Source: CAWDMC01 sp963803295
Lineage (GTDB): Bacteria > Acidobacteriota > Terriglobia > UBA7540
DNA: 64,000 nucleotides
NCBI GenBank assembly: GCA_963803295.1
Contig: CAWDMC010000009.1
Coordinates: 434,001-498,000, forward strand
Direction: 5' to 3'
Of the stretch, positions 28,040 through 37,258 are shown one piece after another. The notes under the pieces are model-generated. The model was not told the origin of the DNA and did no database searches. It saw nothing but the letters and a program-made list of their open reading frames with translations. The position numbers and the translations under genes are program-made. The first letter of the stretch is position 1; every line of letters starts with the position of its first letter.

Positions 28040-28846
28040 CTAGCATCCGTAGCAACTGGCGCAGCAACAATAATTGCACGAGAGATTGCAATTTGAGCAG
28101 GTCGAAGAGCAGCAGCACCAAGCGCAGCCGCCCCCAAAGCCTGAGTTACAGCAACCGATATCCGGGGAGCTGCGACAACAGTTGCTGGGGCAGGAGCAAC
28201 AACTGCAGATGTCTGGTGTTTGCTCGGTGGCGACGCTAAAGAAGGCGACACCTCGAACCACGGAGCCGAGACGGGACCATGTGGTCTGCTGTCGACCACG
28301 GTTTGGTTGAAGCGGTTGTAGGTCAATAACTGCCAATTCGCTAGCGGGGGTAAACGTGTCGGGCCAGACCGCCGTCGCAAGCGGCTTGCCCCTATATATG
28401 ACACCCTGTTGATCAGTGCCGAAAGCGTCGTAACCACTCTCGGGCCTTGGTCGGATCGTCAGGAGATATTTGTCTCTTTCGGGCGGCATGAAGAGGTCAA
28501 GCGACCAACCAGGGAGGATTTCTTTCCCCTCGGTGTTTACCTCGGGATAAGCGTCCATCCGTGTGGCTTGATTGCGGGTCCTAATCGTCTCAAAAACCTT
28601 AGTGAGCAAACCAGATTCATCTAAATCACGCGTCGTACCGTAGTAACTGGTACGAACCTTGTACTCCACCTCCAAGGTGTTGATGATCCTCACCAATCCC
28701 AACGCCACATTCGGTGACGCGAGTGTCGGAATGACCTCCTGATCGTCACCGTGGCTGTGAGGAAGTACTGCTTCAACTGAGAGTTTTTCGGAGAAAGCAA
28801 TGGCGGCTAGCCAACCAAGAATCCTTCGTCTCAAGGGGCTGTACAC
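28040..28846 (-). CDS. Secreted pilin-like protein with a 20-cysteine C-terminal tail
   Basis: 268 residues, GTG start with GGGAGG 6 nt upstream. The N-terminal 30 residues are weakly signal-like. Residues about 48-165 form the pilin-like domain shared with the protein at 27382-27849 (LVRIINTLEVEYKVRTSYYG, FGTDQQGVIYRG). A linker of about 50 residues leads to a tail starting at ICSCCSCPSNCC and ending CCCASCYGC, with 20 Cys in the last 55 residues. An alternative frame through the same bases (27892-28437) is open and Ala-rich, but the Cys frame has about 60% G/C at third positions against about 25% in the other, so I favour the Cys frame. Function unknown. Confidence 0.55.
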   Translation of the reverse strand: MYSPLRRRILGWLAAIAFSEKLSVEAVLPHSHGDDQEVIPTLASPNVALGLVRIINTLEVEYKVRTSYYGTTRDLDESGLLTKVFETIRTRNQATRMDAYPEVNTEGKEILPGWSLDLFMPPERDKYLLTIRPRPESGYDAFGTDQQGVIYRGKPLATAVWPDTFTPASELAVIDLQPLQPNRGRQQTTWSRLGSVVRGVAFFSVATEQTPDICSCCSCPSNCCRSSPDIGCCNSGFGGGCAWCCCSSTCSNCNLSCNYCCCASCYGC

Positions 28847-28908
28847 TGGGCACCTCCCAATAGAGACCTTTGACTAGGCTCACACCCTACAATAGTCGGG
28901 TGAAATAG

Positions 28909-30362
28909 TCAAGCCATCGTATCGCGCAAGCTAAAATGTTACCAGTGGGCTATCGTCGCGCAATTTGAGAATGTTACCCGTCATGGATACGGGTAACCTC
29001 ATGAGTCGACTTTCGAGAAGAGAATATTGGCAACAAGTTTATCCTCGTTACCAACGAGCTAGTCGGGCGGAAAGGCAGCGCATCCTGGACGAGTTTTGCG
29101 CCAACTGCCGTTATCATCGCAAGCACGCGATTCGTTTGCTGAATGGTTCGCCGCCTGCCGCCCGGCCGGTTTCCCAACGACGGCGCCGGGGGGTGACCTA
29201 TGGCCCACGGCTGGTCTCGATCTTGAAGGCGGTCTGGGAGGCGGCCGATTATCCCTGGTCAGTACGGCTGAAAGCCCTGCTGCCGGAGTGGATGCCTTGG
29301 ATTCGCCGCCGCTTCCGGCTGACGCCGGAGTTGGAAAAGCAGCTGCTTCAGATCAGCCCCCGCTCCATCGACTACCGGCTGGGTTCGGAGAAGCGGAAGC
29401 TGCGGCAAAGGATTTATGGCCGCACCAAGCCGGGGAGCTTATTGAAGCACCACATCCCCGTGAAGACGGATCAGTGGGACGTGAAGAGGCCGGGGTTCAC
29501 GGAAATCGATCTGGTCTCCCACTCGGGCAATTCGGCGGCGGGCGACTACTGCTACTCGCTGAACGTGACTGACATTCACACGGGCTGGACGGAAAGCCGA
29601 GCGGTGCTGGGCAAGAGCCAGGAAGGCGGTGCGAGCCGCTCTGGAAGCGGTCCGCCAGGCTTTGCCTTTTCCCTTGCGGGGCATCGATTCCGACAACGGC
29701 TCGGAGTTCATCAATGCTCACCTCTGGGCTTACTGCCAGGCCCACGACATTCAATTCACCCGTGGGCGGCCCTATAAGAAAGACGACAACGCCCACATCG
29801 AGCAGAAGAACTGGACGCATGTACGGCGCTTGCTGGGCTACGTGCGTTACGAGACGGAAGCGGCACGGGCCGCCATGGACGAGCTTTACCGGGGTGAGCT
29901 GCGATTGTTTCAGAACCTCTTCCTGCCCTCGGTGAAACTGAGCCGCAAGGAGCGGATCGGCTCGCGCTTGCGGCGGCACTACGAAGCACCCCAGACCCCT
30001 TTTCAGCGAGTGGCGGCCTCGTCAGGGGTGGACCCAGAACGGGTGGCCGAACTTCGCCGGCTACGCCAGACGCTCGACCCCTTTCAACTCTCCCAGACGA
30101 TTCAGAGCAAGCGGGAACGGATTTTCCAACGGAGCACCAGCGTGGTGGCAGAGAAGCCTGCGGTCTCGGCTGTTTCTCAGAAACTCGCGGCACCTTCAGA
30201 GAAAAACAAAATCACAGGCGCGCGCACAAGGCGCGCTGAGAAAAAGACAAGAACCAAGACAACTGCCAAGACAAGAAGAAAGGAAAAACCACGACGACGA
30301 CGGGTAACATTTCGCGTTGCAGGACGAATCACCCGAAAGTAACATTTTTAAATTGCTTGACA
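28909..30362 (+). mobile_element. Insertion sequence with double subterminal inverted repeats
   Basis: One transposase gene flanked by two nested inverted repeats. Outer: AAAATGTTACCAGTGGG (28933-28949) against CCCGAAAGTAACATTTT (30332-30348), 13 of 17 positions complementary. Inner: AATGTTACCCGTC (28970-28982) against GACGGGTAACATT (30299-30311), perfect. Further out, GTCAAGC (28909-) and GCTTGAC (to 30362) may mark the true tips. I could not identify a target duplication. The element adjoins the low-GC secreted-protein cluster. Confidence 0.75.
28983..30342 (+). pseudogene. DDE (rve-type) transposase, frameshifted
   Basis: The first frame runs to about 29620 with an N-terminal helix-turn-helix region (SRREYWQQVYPRYQRASRAERQ, YHRKHAIRLLNG) and the first catalytic Asp in FTEIDLVSHSG. 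The second frame, from about 29620, has the second Asp in GIDSDNGSEF and the Glu in DDNAHIEQKNW, followed by a basic C-terminus. The frames meet at CAGGAAGGCGG (29618-29628); removing one G restores GKSQ-KAVRAALEAV. No slippery A-run is present, so a programmed shift is unlikely. This is either a mutation or a sequence error. Related to IS481/ISNCY-type integrase-fold transposases. Confidence 0.78.
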
Positions 30363-30650
30363 GGCCATTTCTCCTCTCCTTCCCTCCTTCCGCGGAAGGG
30401 GGCTTCCAGGGGCTTGCAGCCAGTGGGGCTGTGCCCGGCCAGAACAGTGCTATCATAAGAGCTTGAGATCTCCTAAACGCTGAGTGCTCACCCTTGAGCT
30501 GCGGACCGGTCGGGGTCCACGTCCTGCGGTCGCCGGCTTCTACCTTCTGGAAGAGAATCTCTGGGGCGCTTTCGGCGGAAATCCGCCGGACTCTCGCGAC
30601 CATATATGATCGATCCTGACGGCAAGCAGATCGCCACCCGAGGAATAAAC
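30343..30650. other. Intergenic region, 308 bp, between the IS and aceE
   Basis: Holds the right end of the insertion sequence and the leader of aceE. No gene or recognisable RNA; the ribosome-binding site GAGGAAT is at about 30640. Confidence 0.4.
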
Positions 30651-33347
30651 ATGAGTGAAACCCATTACACCCCGATACCTTATGCTACGGCCGAGGCAGA
30701 TGAACTCGAGATGCGGGAATGGCTTGACTCCCTGGACTACGTGCTTCAGCACGAGGGACCCAGGCGAGTAGAGGATCTTCTGCGTAAGCTTCGGATTCAC
30801 GCCGAGCGCGATGGCGTCCGCCTACCCTATAAGGCAACGACTCCCTTCCTCAACACGATTGCTCCGGAAGAAGAAGCACGATTTCCCGGCAGCGTTGAGA
30901 TCGAGCGTCGGATCAAAAGCCTGGTCCGCTGGAACGCTATGGCCATGGTGGTTCGTGCCAACCGGGAGGAAAACGGCATCGGCGGCCATATTTCCACTTA
31001 TGCCTCGCAGGCCACTCTCTTCGAGATAGGATTCAATCATTTCTTCCGCGGCAAGGGTCACCCCAGCGGCGGCGATCTCGTTTTTTTCCAAGGTCACGCG
31101 GCCCCCGGCGTTTACGCCCGTGCCTTTCTCGAGGGCCGGATTTCGGCGGAAACCCTGGAGAACTTCCGGCGCGAGCTAAAACCGGACGGCGGTCTTTCAT
31201 CCTACCCTCATCCCTGGCTAATGCCCGACTTCTGGGAATTTCCGACCGTGTCGATGGGACTCGCTCCCATCATGTCGATCTATCAGGCCCGTTTTAGCCG
31301 CTACCTTCATGACCGGGGACTCAAGGACACCTCACAGCAGAAAGTGTGGACCTTTCTGGGCGACGGCGAGACAGACGAGCCGGAATCGCTCGGGGCGATC
31401 TCGTTGGCGGCACGCGAGAAGTTGGACAATCTCATTTGGGTGATCAGCTGTAACCTGCAGCGCTTGGATGGTCCGGTGCGCGGCAACGGAAACATCATCG
31501 ATGAGCTTGAGGCGGTATTCCGCGGTGCGGGCTGGAACGTGATCAAAGTGGTGTGGGGCACGGACTGGGATCTGCTTTTCGCCCGCGATCACGACGGCTT
31601 GCTGGCGCAGCGGTGCGGCGAAGTCGTGGATGGCGAACGCCAGAAATACACGGTGGAGCCAGGATCTTATGTGCGCGAGCACTTCTTCGGTAAGTACCCG
31701 AGGCTCATCGACATGGTGAAGCACGTGTCGGACGAGCAATTGCAGAAGCTGCGTCTTGGCGGGCACGATCCCCGGAAGGTCTACGCGGCCTACAAGGCTG
31801 CGTTCGAGCACACGGAGCAGCCCACAGTAATCCTGGCGCGGACGATTAAGGGATACGGGCTGGGCGAGGCTGGAGAAGGCAAAAACATCACTCATCAGCA
31901 GAAGAAGCTGAATGAGGAGGAGTTGCGCGCCTTCCGCACCCGCTTCGGTATTCCTATTTCGGATGACGACGTGTCCATGGCGCCGTTCTACCGTCCACCC
32001 GACAATTCACCCGAGATGCAGTATCTCCAGGAGCGCCGCCGTACCCTGGGTGGATATGTGCCTGAGCGCCGTGTACGTTCGATGCCGATACCCGCCCCTT
32101 CCGAGGATCTGTTTTCGGAGTTTTACGCGGGGACCAGCGGCCGTGAGGTATCGAGCACCATGGTCTTCGTGCGTTTGCTGGCCAATCTGCTCAAGGACAA
32201 AGAGCTTGGCAAGCTGGTGGTGCCGATTGTCCCGGATGAGGCGCGCACCTTCGGCATGGAGTCTCTCTTCCGCCAGGTGGGAATCTACTCCCACGTCGGA
32301 CAGCTTTACACGCCCGTGGACAAAGACACGCTGCTCTACTATCACGAAGCGCGCGATGGTCAGATCTTGGAAGAGGGCATTACCGAAGCGGGCAGCATGT
32401 CATCGTTTATTGCTGCCGGCACCGCCTATTCGAACCACGGCATCAACACCATTCCTTTCTTTATCTACTACTCGATGTTCGGACTGCAACGCGCGGGCGA
32501 CCTGTTTTGGGCGGCTGGCGACATCCGCGCCCGGGGTTTTGTGCTGGGCGCAACGGCGGGCCGTACGACACTGGCGGGCGAGGGATTGCAGCATCAGGAT
32601 GGCAATAGTCAGCTGCTGGCTTATCCCATCCCCAATCTTGTGGCCTACGATCCGGCCTATGCTTACGAGATCGCAGTGATCATTCGCGACGGTATTCGCC
32701 GCATGTACGAAGAACAGGAAAGCGTGTTCTTTTATCTCACCCTGATGAACGAGCCCTATGCCATGCCGCCCATGCCGGATCGCGAGGGGGTAGAGGAAGG
32801 CATTCTGAAGGGCATGTACCTGTTCCGGCCATCGACTGCCAAGAAGGCGAAGGCTCGGGTACAATTGCTGGGTAGCGGAACCATCCTGAATGAGGCGGTC
32901 AAGGCTCAGGATATCCTTGAGGAGCATTACGGAATCGCCGCTGACGTCTGGAGCGTCACCAGCTACAAGCAGCTTTACCGTGACGGCCACGACTGCGAGC
33001 GCTCGAACATGCTTCATCCTGGTGAGCCGCCCACGATGCCCTATGTGACCCGGTGCCTGAAGGATGCACCTGGACCTTTTATTGCTGCCAGCGATTACGT
33101 CAAGGCGCTGCCTGATTCAATCTGCCGCTGGGTGCCCCGCCCCCTGGTTTCACTCGGAACCGACGGCTTCGGTCGCAGTGAAGGACGGGCCTCGTTGCGC
33201 GACTTCTTCGAGGTTGATGCACGCTTCATTGCCTTGGCGGCGGTGCACGCGCTGGTGCGTGACAAGCAGGTCGGGCCGGAAATGGCCTCGCAGGTAATCA
33301 AGGATCTGGAAATCGATCCGGAAAAACTCAATCCGGCCATTTCGTAG
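30651..33347 (+). CDS. aceE: Pyruvate dehydrogenase E1 component, homodimeric type
   Basis: 898 residues, the size of AceE. Thiamine-diphosphate E1 of the homodimeric class: GHISTYASQATLFEIGFNHF near the N-terminus, TFLGDGETDEPESLGAI (ThDP/Mg-binding GDG motif) and RLDGPVRGNGNIIDELEAVF, then the pyrimidine-binding domain (ILEEGITEAGSM) and transketolase-like C-terminus. It decarboxylates pyruvate and passes the acetyl group to the lipoyl arm of E2. GAGGAAT lies 7 nt before the ATG at 30651; the longer frame from 30606 lacks a ribosome-binding site. First gene of aceE-aceF-lpd. Confidence 0.96.
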   Translation: MSETHYTPIPYATAEADELEMREWLDSLDYVLQHEGPRRVEDLLRKLRIHAERDGVRLPYKATTPFLNTIAPEEEARFPGSVEIERRIKSLVRWNAMAMVVRANREENGIGGHISTYASQATLFEIGFNHFFRGKGHPSGGDLVFFQGHAAPGVYARAFLEGRISAETLENFRRELKPDGGLSSYPHPWLMPDFWEFPTVSMGLAPIMSIYQARFSRYLHDRGLKDTSQQKVWTFLGDGETDEPESLGAISLAAREKLDNLIWVISCNLQRLDGPVRGNGNIIDELEAVFRGAGWNVIKVVWGTDWDLLFARDHDGLLAQRCGEVVDGERQKYTVEPGSYVREHFFGKYPRLIDMVKHVSDEQLQKLRLGGHDPRKVYAAYKAAFEHTEQPTVILARTIKGYGLGEAGEGKNITHQQKKLNEEELRAFRTRFGIPISDDDVSMAPFYRPPDNSPEMQYLQERRRTLGGYVPERRVRSMPIPAPSEDLFSEFYAGTSGREVSSTMVFVRLLANLLKDKELGKLVVPIVPDEARTFGMESLFRQVGIYSHVGQLYTPVDKDTLLYYHEARDGQILEEGITEAGSMSSFIAAGTAYSNHGINTIPFFIYYSMFGLQRAGDLFWAAGDIRARGFVLGATAGRTTLAGEGLQHQDGNSQLLAYPIPNLVAYDPAYAYEIAVIIRDGIRRMYEEQESVFFYLTLMNEPYAMPPMPDREGVEEGILKGMYLFRPSTAKKAKARVQLLGSGTILNEAVKAQDILEEHYGIAADVWSVTSYKQLYRDGHDCERSNMLHPGEPPTMPYVTRCLKDAPGPFIAASDYVKALPDSICRWVPRPLVSLGTDGFGRSEGRASLRDFFEVDARFIALAAVHALVRDKQVGPEMASQVIKDLEIDPEKLNPAIS

Positions 33348-33354
33348 CGACGGT

Positions 33355-33386
33355 AGCCACGGTTGATGCTTCTCCAACCGTGGGCT
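33355..33386 (+). terminator. Hairpin after aceE (GTAGCCAC family, copy 1)
   Basis: AGCCACGGTTG (33355-33365) and CAACCGTGGGCT (33375-33386) form a long stem with one bulged base, followed by TTCT. It begins 7 nt after the aceE stop. Within an operon it could be a partial terminator that sets the E1:E2 ratio or an mRNA-stabilising structure. It belongs to a hairpin family with copies at 62379 and 62650. Confidence 0.55.
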
Positions 33387-33471
33387 TTCTCAGTCAGCCG
33401 GACGAACCTATGTTCAGTTTTAGGCCGCACAGTTCACCGCGGCTAACGCTGATTTCTCAACAGGAAACCCC

Positions 33472-34896
33472 ATGGCAACTGAATTCAGACTTCCTGAGCT
33501 GGGCGAGAACATCGAGAAAGGCGACTTAGTCAAGATCATGGTCGCGGTGGGTGACAGCGTCGCCAAAGACCAGGCCGTGATCGAGCTCGAGACCGACAAA
33601 GCGACACTGGAAGTTCCTTCAAGCGTCGCCGGGAAAGTGAAGCAGATCCACGTCAAGCAGGGCGACAAGGTCGCGGTTGGGCAACTCATACTTACGGTTG
33701 ACGAGGAAGGCGCCGGAGGTAATCAAGAACAAGCGGAACTTCAAATAGAGCTGCCGGGGGATAGGGCTAAGCCGCTGCCCAAGGCTGTCTCCAACCTGCG
33801 TCCGGGAGCTTATGGCCCCACCACCCGCGAGCAGGAGGAGGCGGAAGAGGCGATCCAGTCCACAGCGCCACCTGATAACCAGCCCGCGCCTGACGTAAGC
33901 GCTTCGGGACGAGGCGAGGTGATTGACATAAGCCACGCCCGTGCCGCAGCGGCGCCTGAGCCGCCACAACCGGAAAGACCCGCCCAACTGGCTCCTGCCT
34001 CACCCGGGATCCGGCGTCGTGCCCGTGAACTCGGGATCGACATTAATCAGGTCCGTGGGACTGGTCCGAGCGGACGTATTTCCGAGGACGATATAACCGC
34101 CTTTGCTAAGTCGATCATCACCGGAGCGAAGACTGCCCTTCAACTCGCCACGCCGCCTCCTGCGCTTTCGCCCTTGCCGGATTTCACTCGCTGGGGCCAA
34201 GTGGAGCGCAAGCCCATGTCGAACATCCGGCGGAAAACGGCAGAACGCATGGCGCGGGCATCGAGTACGGTCGCGCAAGTGACGCAGTTCGATCAGGCGG
34301 ATGTCACGGATCTGGAGGAATTGCGCAAGCGTTTTGGCAAGAAGGCGGAGGCGTCAGGCGGCAAGCTTACGGTCACCGCAGTCGCGGTCAAAGTGATAGC
34401 CGCTGCGCTTAAAGCATTTCCTAAATTTAGAGCCTCTATCGATATGGCTGGCAATGAGATCGTCTTCAAGAGATACGTCCATATTGGAGTTGCGGTGGAT
34501 ACCGACCGCGGCCTCCTGGTGCCAGTCATCCGAGATGCCGATCACAAGAACATCATTGCCATCTCGACGGAACTGGCTCAGCTTTCGGAGAAGGCCCGCA
34601 GTAAGAAGCTCACCCCTGAAGAAATGGAAGGCGGCGTCTTCACCATCACGAACCTGGGCGGAATCGGTGGAAGCCACTTTACGCCGATCGTCAACTATCC
34701 GGAAGCGGCGATTCTCGGGATCTCGCGCGCGGTCTATCAGCCGGCATACCGGGACGGGCAATTCGTTCCACGCCTGATCCTGCCATTGTCGCTTTCCTAC
34801 GACCATCGCCTGATTGACGGTGCCGACGCAGCACGGTTCCTAAGATGGGTAGCTGAGGCCCTGGAGCAGCCCTTCCTGCTTTCTTTAGAGGGATAG
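33472..34896 (+). CDS. aceF: Dihydrolipoamide acetyltransferase (PDH E2)
   Basis: 474 residues. One lipoyl domain (residues 1-76; lipoylated Lys43 in ETDKATLEVPS), a Pro/Ala-rich linker, a peripheral subunit-binding domain (SPGIRRRARELGIDINQVRG, GPSGRISEDDI) at about 177-212, and a catalytic domain ending in SYDHRLIDGADAARFLRW with the active-site His and Asp. It transfers acetyl groups from lipoate to CoA. It lies 124 nt after aceE and 25 nt before lpd, in the same operon. Only one lipoyl domain, against three in E. coli. Confidence 0.95.
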   Translation: MATEFRLPELGENIEKGDLVKIMVAVGDSVAKDQAVIELETDKATLEVPSSVAGKVKQIHVKQGDKVAVGQLILTVDEEGAGGNQEQAELQIELPGDRAKPLPKAVSNLRPGAYGPTTREQEEAEEAIQSTAPPDNQPAPDVSASGRGEVIDISHARAAAAPEPPQPERPAQLAPASPGIRRRARELGIDINQVRGTGPSGRISEDDITAFAKSIITGAKTALQLATPPPALSPLPDFTRWGQVERKPMSNIRRKTAERMARASSTVAQVTQFDQADVTDLEELRKRFGKKAEASGGKLTVTAVAVKVIAAALKAFPKFRASIDMAGNEIVFKRYVHIGVAVDTDRGLLVPVIRDADHKNIIAISTELAQLSEKARSKKLTPEEMEGGVFTITNLGGIGGSHFTPIVNYPEAAILGISRAVYQPAYRDGQFVPRLILPLSLSYDHRLIDGADAARFLRWVAEALEQPFLLSLEG

Positions 34897-34921
34897 AAAC
34901 ACACATCCAACAGGTGAACCG

Positions 34922-36361
34922 ATGAGCGAAGAGCAGAATGTGACGCAAGTCGCCGTCATTGGCGCTGGACCCGGCGGATACGCGGCGGCGTTCCTGGCGG
35001 CCGACCTGGGTCTGAAGGTGGCCCTCATTGATCCTGACCTTAACCCTGGGGGCGTGTGTCTCTATCGCGGCTGCATCCCCTCAAAGGCGCTGTTGCACGT
35101 CGCCAGAGTGATCAACGAATCGCGTGAAGCCAGCAATTGGGGAGTAAAGTTCGGCGAGCCCCAAGTCGACGTCGAGAAGCTCCGTGGCTTCAAGGATAGC
35201 GTGGTGAACCGCCTCACCGGCGGCCTGGGGCTTCTCGCGAAGCAGCGCAAGGTAAACTACGTCCGCGGGACAGCGTCCTTCGTGGATGCCCACACCGTCG
35301 AGATTCAGGCCCAAGGCAAAGACTCGCAGAAATTACGATTCGACCACGCCATTATCGCCACCGGCTCGCGACCGGCCGTCCTTCCGGGTTTGCCGAACAG
35401 TCCTCGAGTTATGGATTCGACCGCGGCCCTCGATCTCTCCGACGTGCCGAAATCGCTGCTGGTTATCGGCGGAGGTTATATCGGCCTGGAACTTGGTTCC
35501 GTTTATACGTCGCTGGGAACCAAGGTTTCCGTGGTCGAGATGCTGCCTGGACTCATGCCCGGCGCCGACCGCGACTTGGTGAACCCGTTGGCCAAACGTC
35601 TCGAGAAGATGTTCCACGCCATAATGCTTAACACCAAAGTCGCCGAAATCACAGAAGATGAAGGTGGATTGCGGGTTCGCTTCGAGGGCGCTCCCCCGGA
35701 CAAGTCGGAGCAGGTATTCGACAAGATCCTCTACTCGGTAGGCCGCAAGCCGAACTCCCAGATCGCCGGGCTCGACCAGACCCGAGTCGAAGTTGACCCT
35801 AAAGGATTCGTCAAGGTTGATCCCCAGCGCCGCACCGCCGAGCCGAGCATCTTTGCCATCGGCGATGTGGCGGGCGAGCCCATGCTCGCTCACAAGGCAT
35901 CGCACGAGGGACGCACGGCGGTCGAAGTGATCGCCGGGCACAAAGTGGTGTTCGAGCCGCTGGCAATTCCTGCCGTTGTTTTCACCGACCCCGAGATTGC
36001 CTGGTGTGGCCTCACGGAGGAGCAGGCCAAGAAAGACGGCCGCGAGGTCAAGGTCGCCCGGTTTCCTTGGGGGGCCTCGGGCCGCGCCGTCACGCTCGAT
36101 CGGACGGAGGGTGTTACCAAACTGGTAATCGATCCGGGTACCGAGCGAGTTCTAGGCGTTGGGATCACCGGCGTCGGCGCGGGCGAAATGATCGCGGAGG
36201 GTGTTCTCGCTATCGAGATGGGCGCCACTGCATCAGACCTGGCCTTGACCATTCACCCGCATCCGACCTTGTCCGAGACAATCATGGAATCCGCTGAGGT
36301 CTTCTTCGGTCTCAGCACCCACCTGTATCGGCCAGCGGCCAAATCCAAAGCCAAGGGTTGA
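34922..36361 (+). CDS. lpd: Dihydrolipoamide dehydrogenase (E3)
   Basis: 479 residues. FAD motif VAVIGAGPGGYAAA near residue 10, redox disulfide in GGVCLYRGCIPSK (Cys46, Cys51; the usual CLNVGC is CLYRGC here, a known variant), NAD motif LLVIGGGYIGLELGS, FAIGDVAGEPMLAHKA, and the catalytic His-Glu pair in IHPHPTLSE. It reoxidises dihydrolipoate for the PDH complex. It is the only E3 in the window, so it may also serve the 2-oxoglutarate dehydrogenase encoded at 57961-62186. Starts 25 nt after aceF. Confidence 0.96.
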   Translation: MSEEQNVTQVAVIGAGPGGYAAAFLAADLGLKVALIDPDLNPGGVCLYRGCIPSKALLHVARVINESREASNWGVKFGEPQVDVEKLRGFKDSVVNRLTGGLGLLAKQRKVNYVRGTASFVDAHTVEIQAQGKDSQKLRFDHAIIATGSRPAVLPGLPNSPRVMDSTAALDLSDVPKSLLVIGGGYIGLELGSVYTSLGTKVSVVEMLPGLMPGADRDLVNPLAKRLEKMFHAIMLNTKVAEITEDEGGLRVRFEGAPPDKSEQVFDKILYSVGRKPNSQIAGLDQTRVEVDPKGFVKVDPQRRTAEPSIFAIGDVAGEPMLAHKASHEGRTAVEVIAGHKVVFEPLAIPAVVFTDPEIAWCGLTEEQAKKDGREVKVARFPWGASGRAVTLDRTEGVTKLVIDPGTERVLGVGITGVGAGEMIAEGVLAIEMGATASDLALTIHPHPTLSETIMESAEVFFGLSTHLYRPAAKSKAKG

Positions 36362-37258
36362 GGTCGGCAAGGGGCACGATCGCGCAAAATCCCGCTAGAA
36401 TCCCGCACTCTTTCCGCAGTTTTTCCGTACTCATATATAGAGAGCAAAGGTTCGTTTAGCGCCTCCTTGCGTACCGCATGCCTTGACCGCTCAAGGACGA
36501 TAACGGATATAAAGAGCGTCATATCCGCTCATGTTGGGGGCTGCCTGGCTTCGCCACTGTCGTAGTTTTATTGTCGAGCGCGGGGCAAAGGACTTGACTT
36601 CCTCCCCCAGGACAACATAAATTCGAATCGTGAGGAGTCACTGGATCAATTGCGTATGGTTTGCAATTCTCGTCATTGGCTTGGCGGTATCTTGGCGGGA
36701 GGCTCCAGAACTCTGCAACTTGACGGACGATAGCGCGAATGATGGTGTCGTCACCTTCCATGTTTACATATCGTCCCCAACCTCGAAATTGACACCGGCA
36801 AAGGGCGCTCGACGATCCAGCAATCCCGTTAGCTGGACCATGGATCGCCAACATAGACTCCTCTCGCCTTCAAGAAGCTCCGCTTTGCTTGACCCTGTTT
36901 TGGCCTCACTCCAAGTTCACAAGGAATAGCTCCCGGCAAGGCTGCTTTCGGGTTCGCCGGCTCCCCGCACAGGGGTGTGCCGGGAACGGCCCGTGCCGCC
37001 TAAAGTGGTGGGGATCTCCGCACTGCGCTCGGTGCGGACGAGTTGTCTGAATCGAGGACAGGAAGAACGGTTTGGAACCACAAGCTCACCTGCGGTTACC
37101 CGAGACCGCATAGACAGCGAGGGGCAGCCAAGCGATTACCACGATCGCCGACGCCCCTCGCCCCGCATCCTATGAGAGCCGTAGCTCTTCTCACATCGGC
37201 TAACTGACCCGCGAGTTACCACCACCAAGACACCAAGTCACAAAGGCGAGACGCTAAC
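36362..37258. other. Long intergenic region, 897 bp
   Basis: The short frames (for example 36519-36854 minus and 36630-36929 plus) lack ribosome-binding sites and domain features. I found no tRNA, repeat copy or terminator that I can defend between the converging lpd and transporter genes. Confidence 0.4.

Noticed and set aside
28074..28310. Gln-rich plus-strand frame opposite the Cys-rich tail
   Set aside because: The run of CAG/CAA is the antisense of TGC-rich coding; no start signal.
27892..28437. 181-residue Ala-rich frame overlapping the Cys-rich tail
   Set aside because: Third positions are mostly A or T, unlike coding sequence in this genome, and its first half overlaps the well-formed pilin-like domain. 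Kept only as the alternative to the Cys frame.
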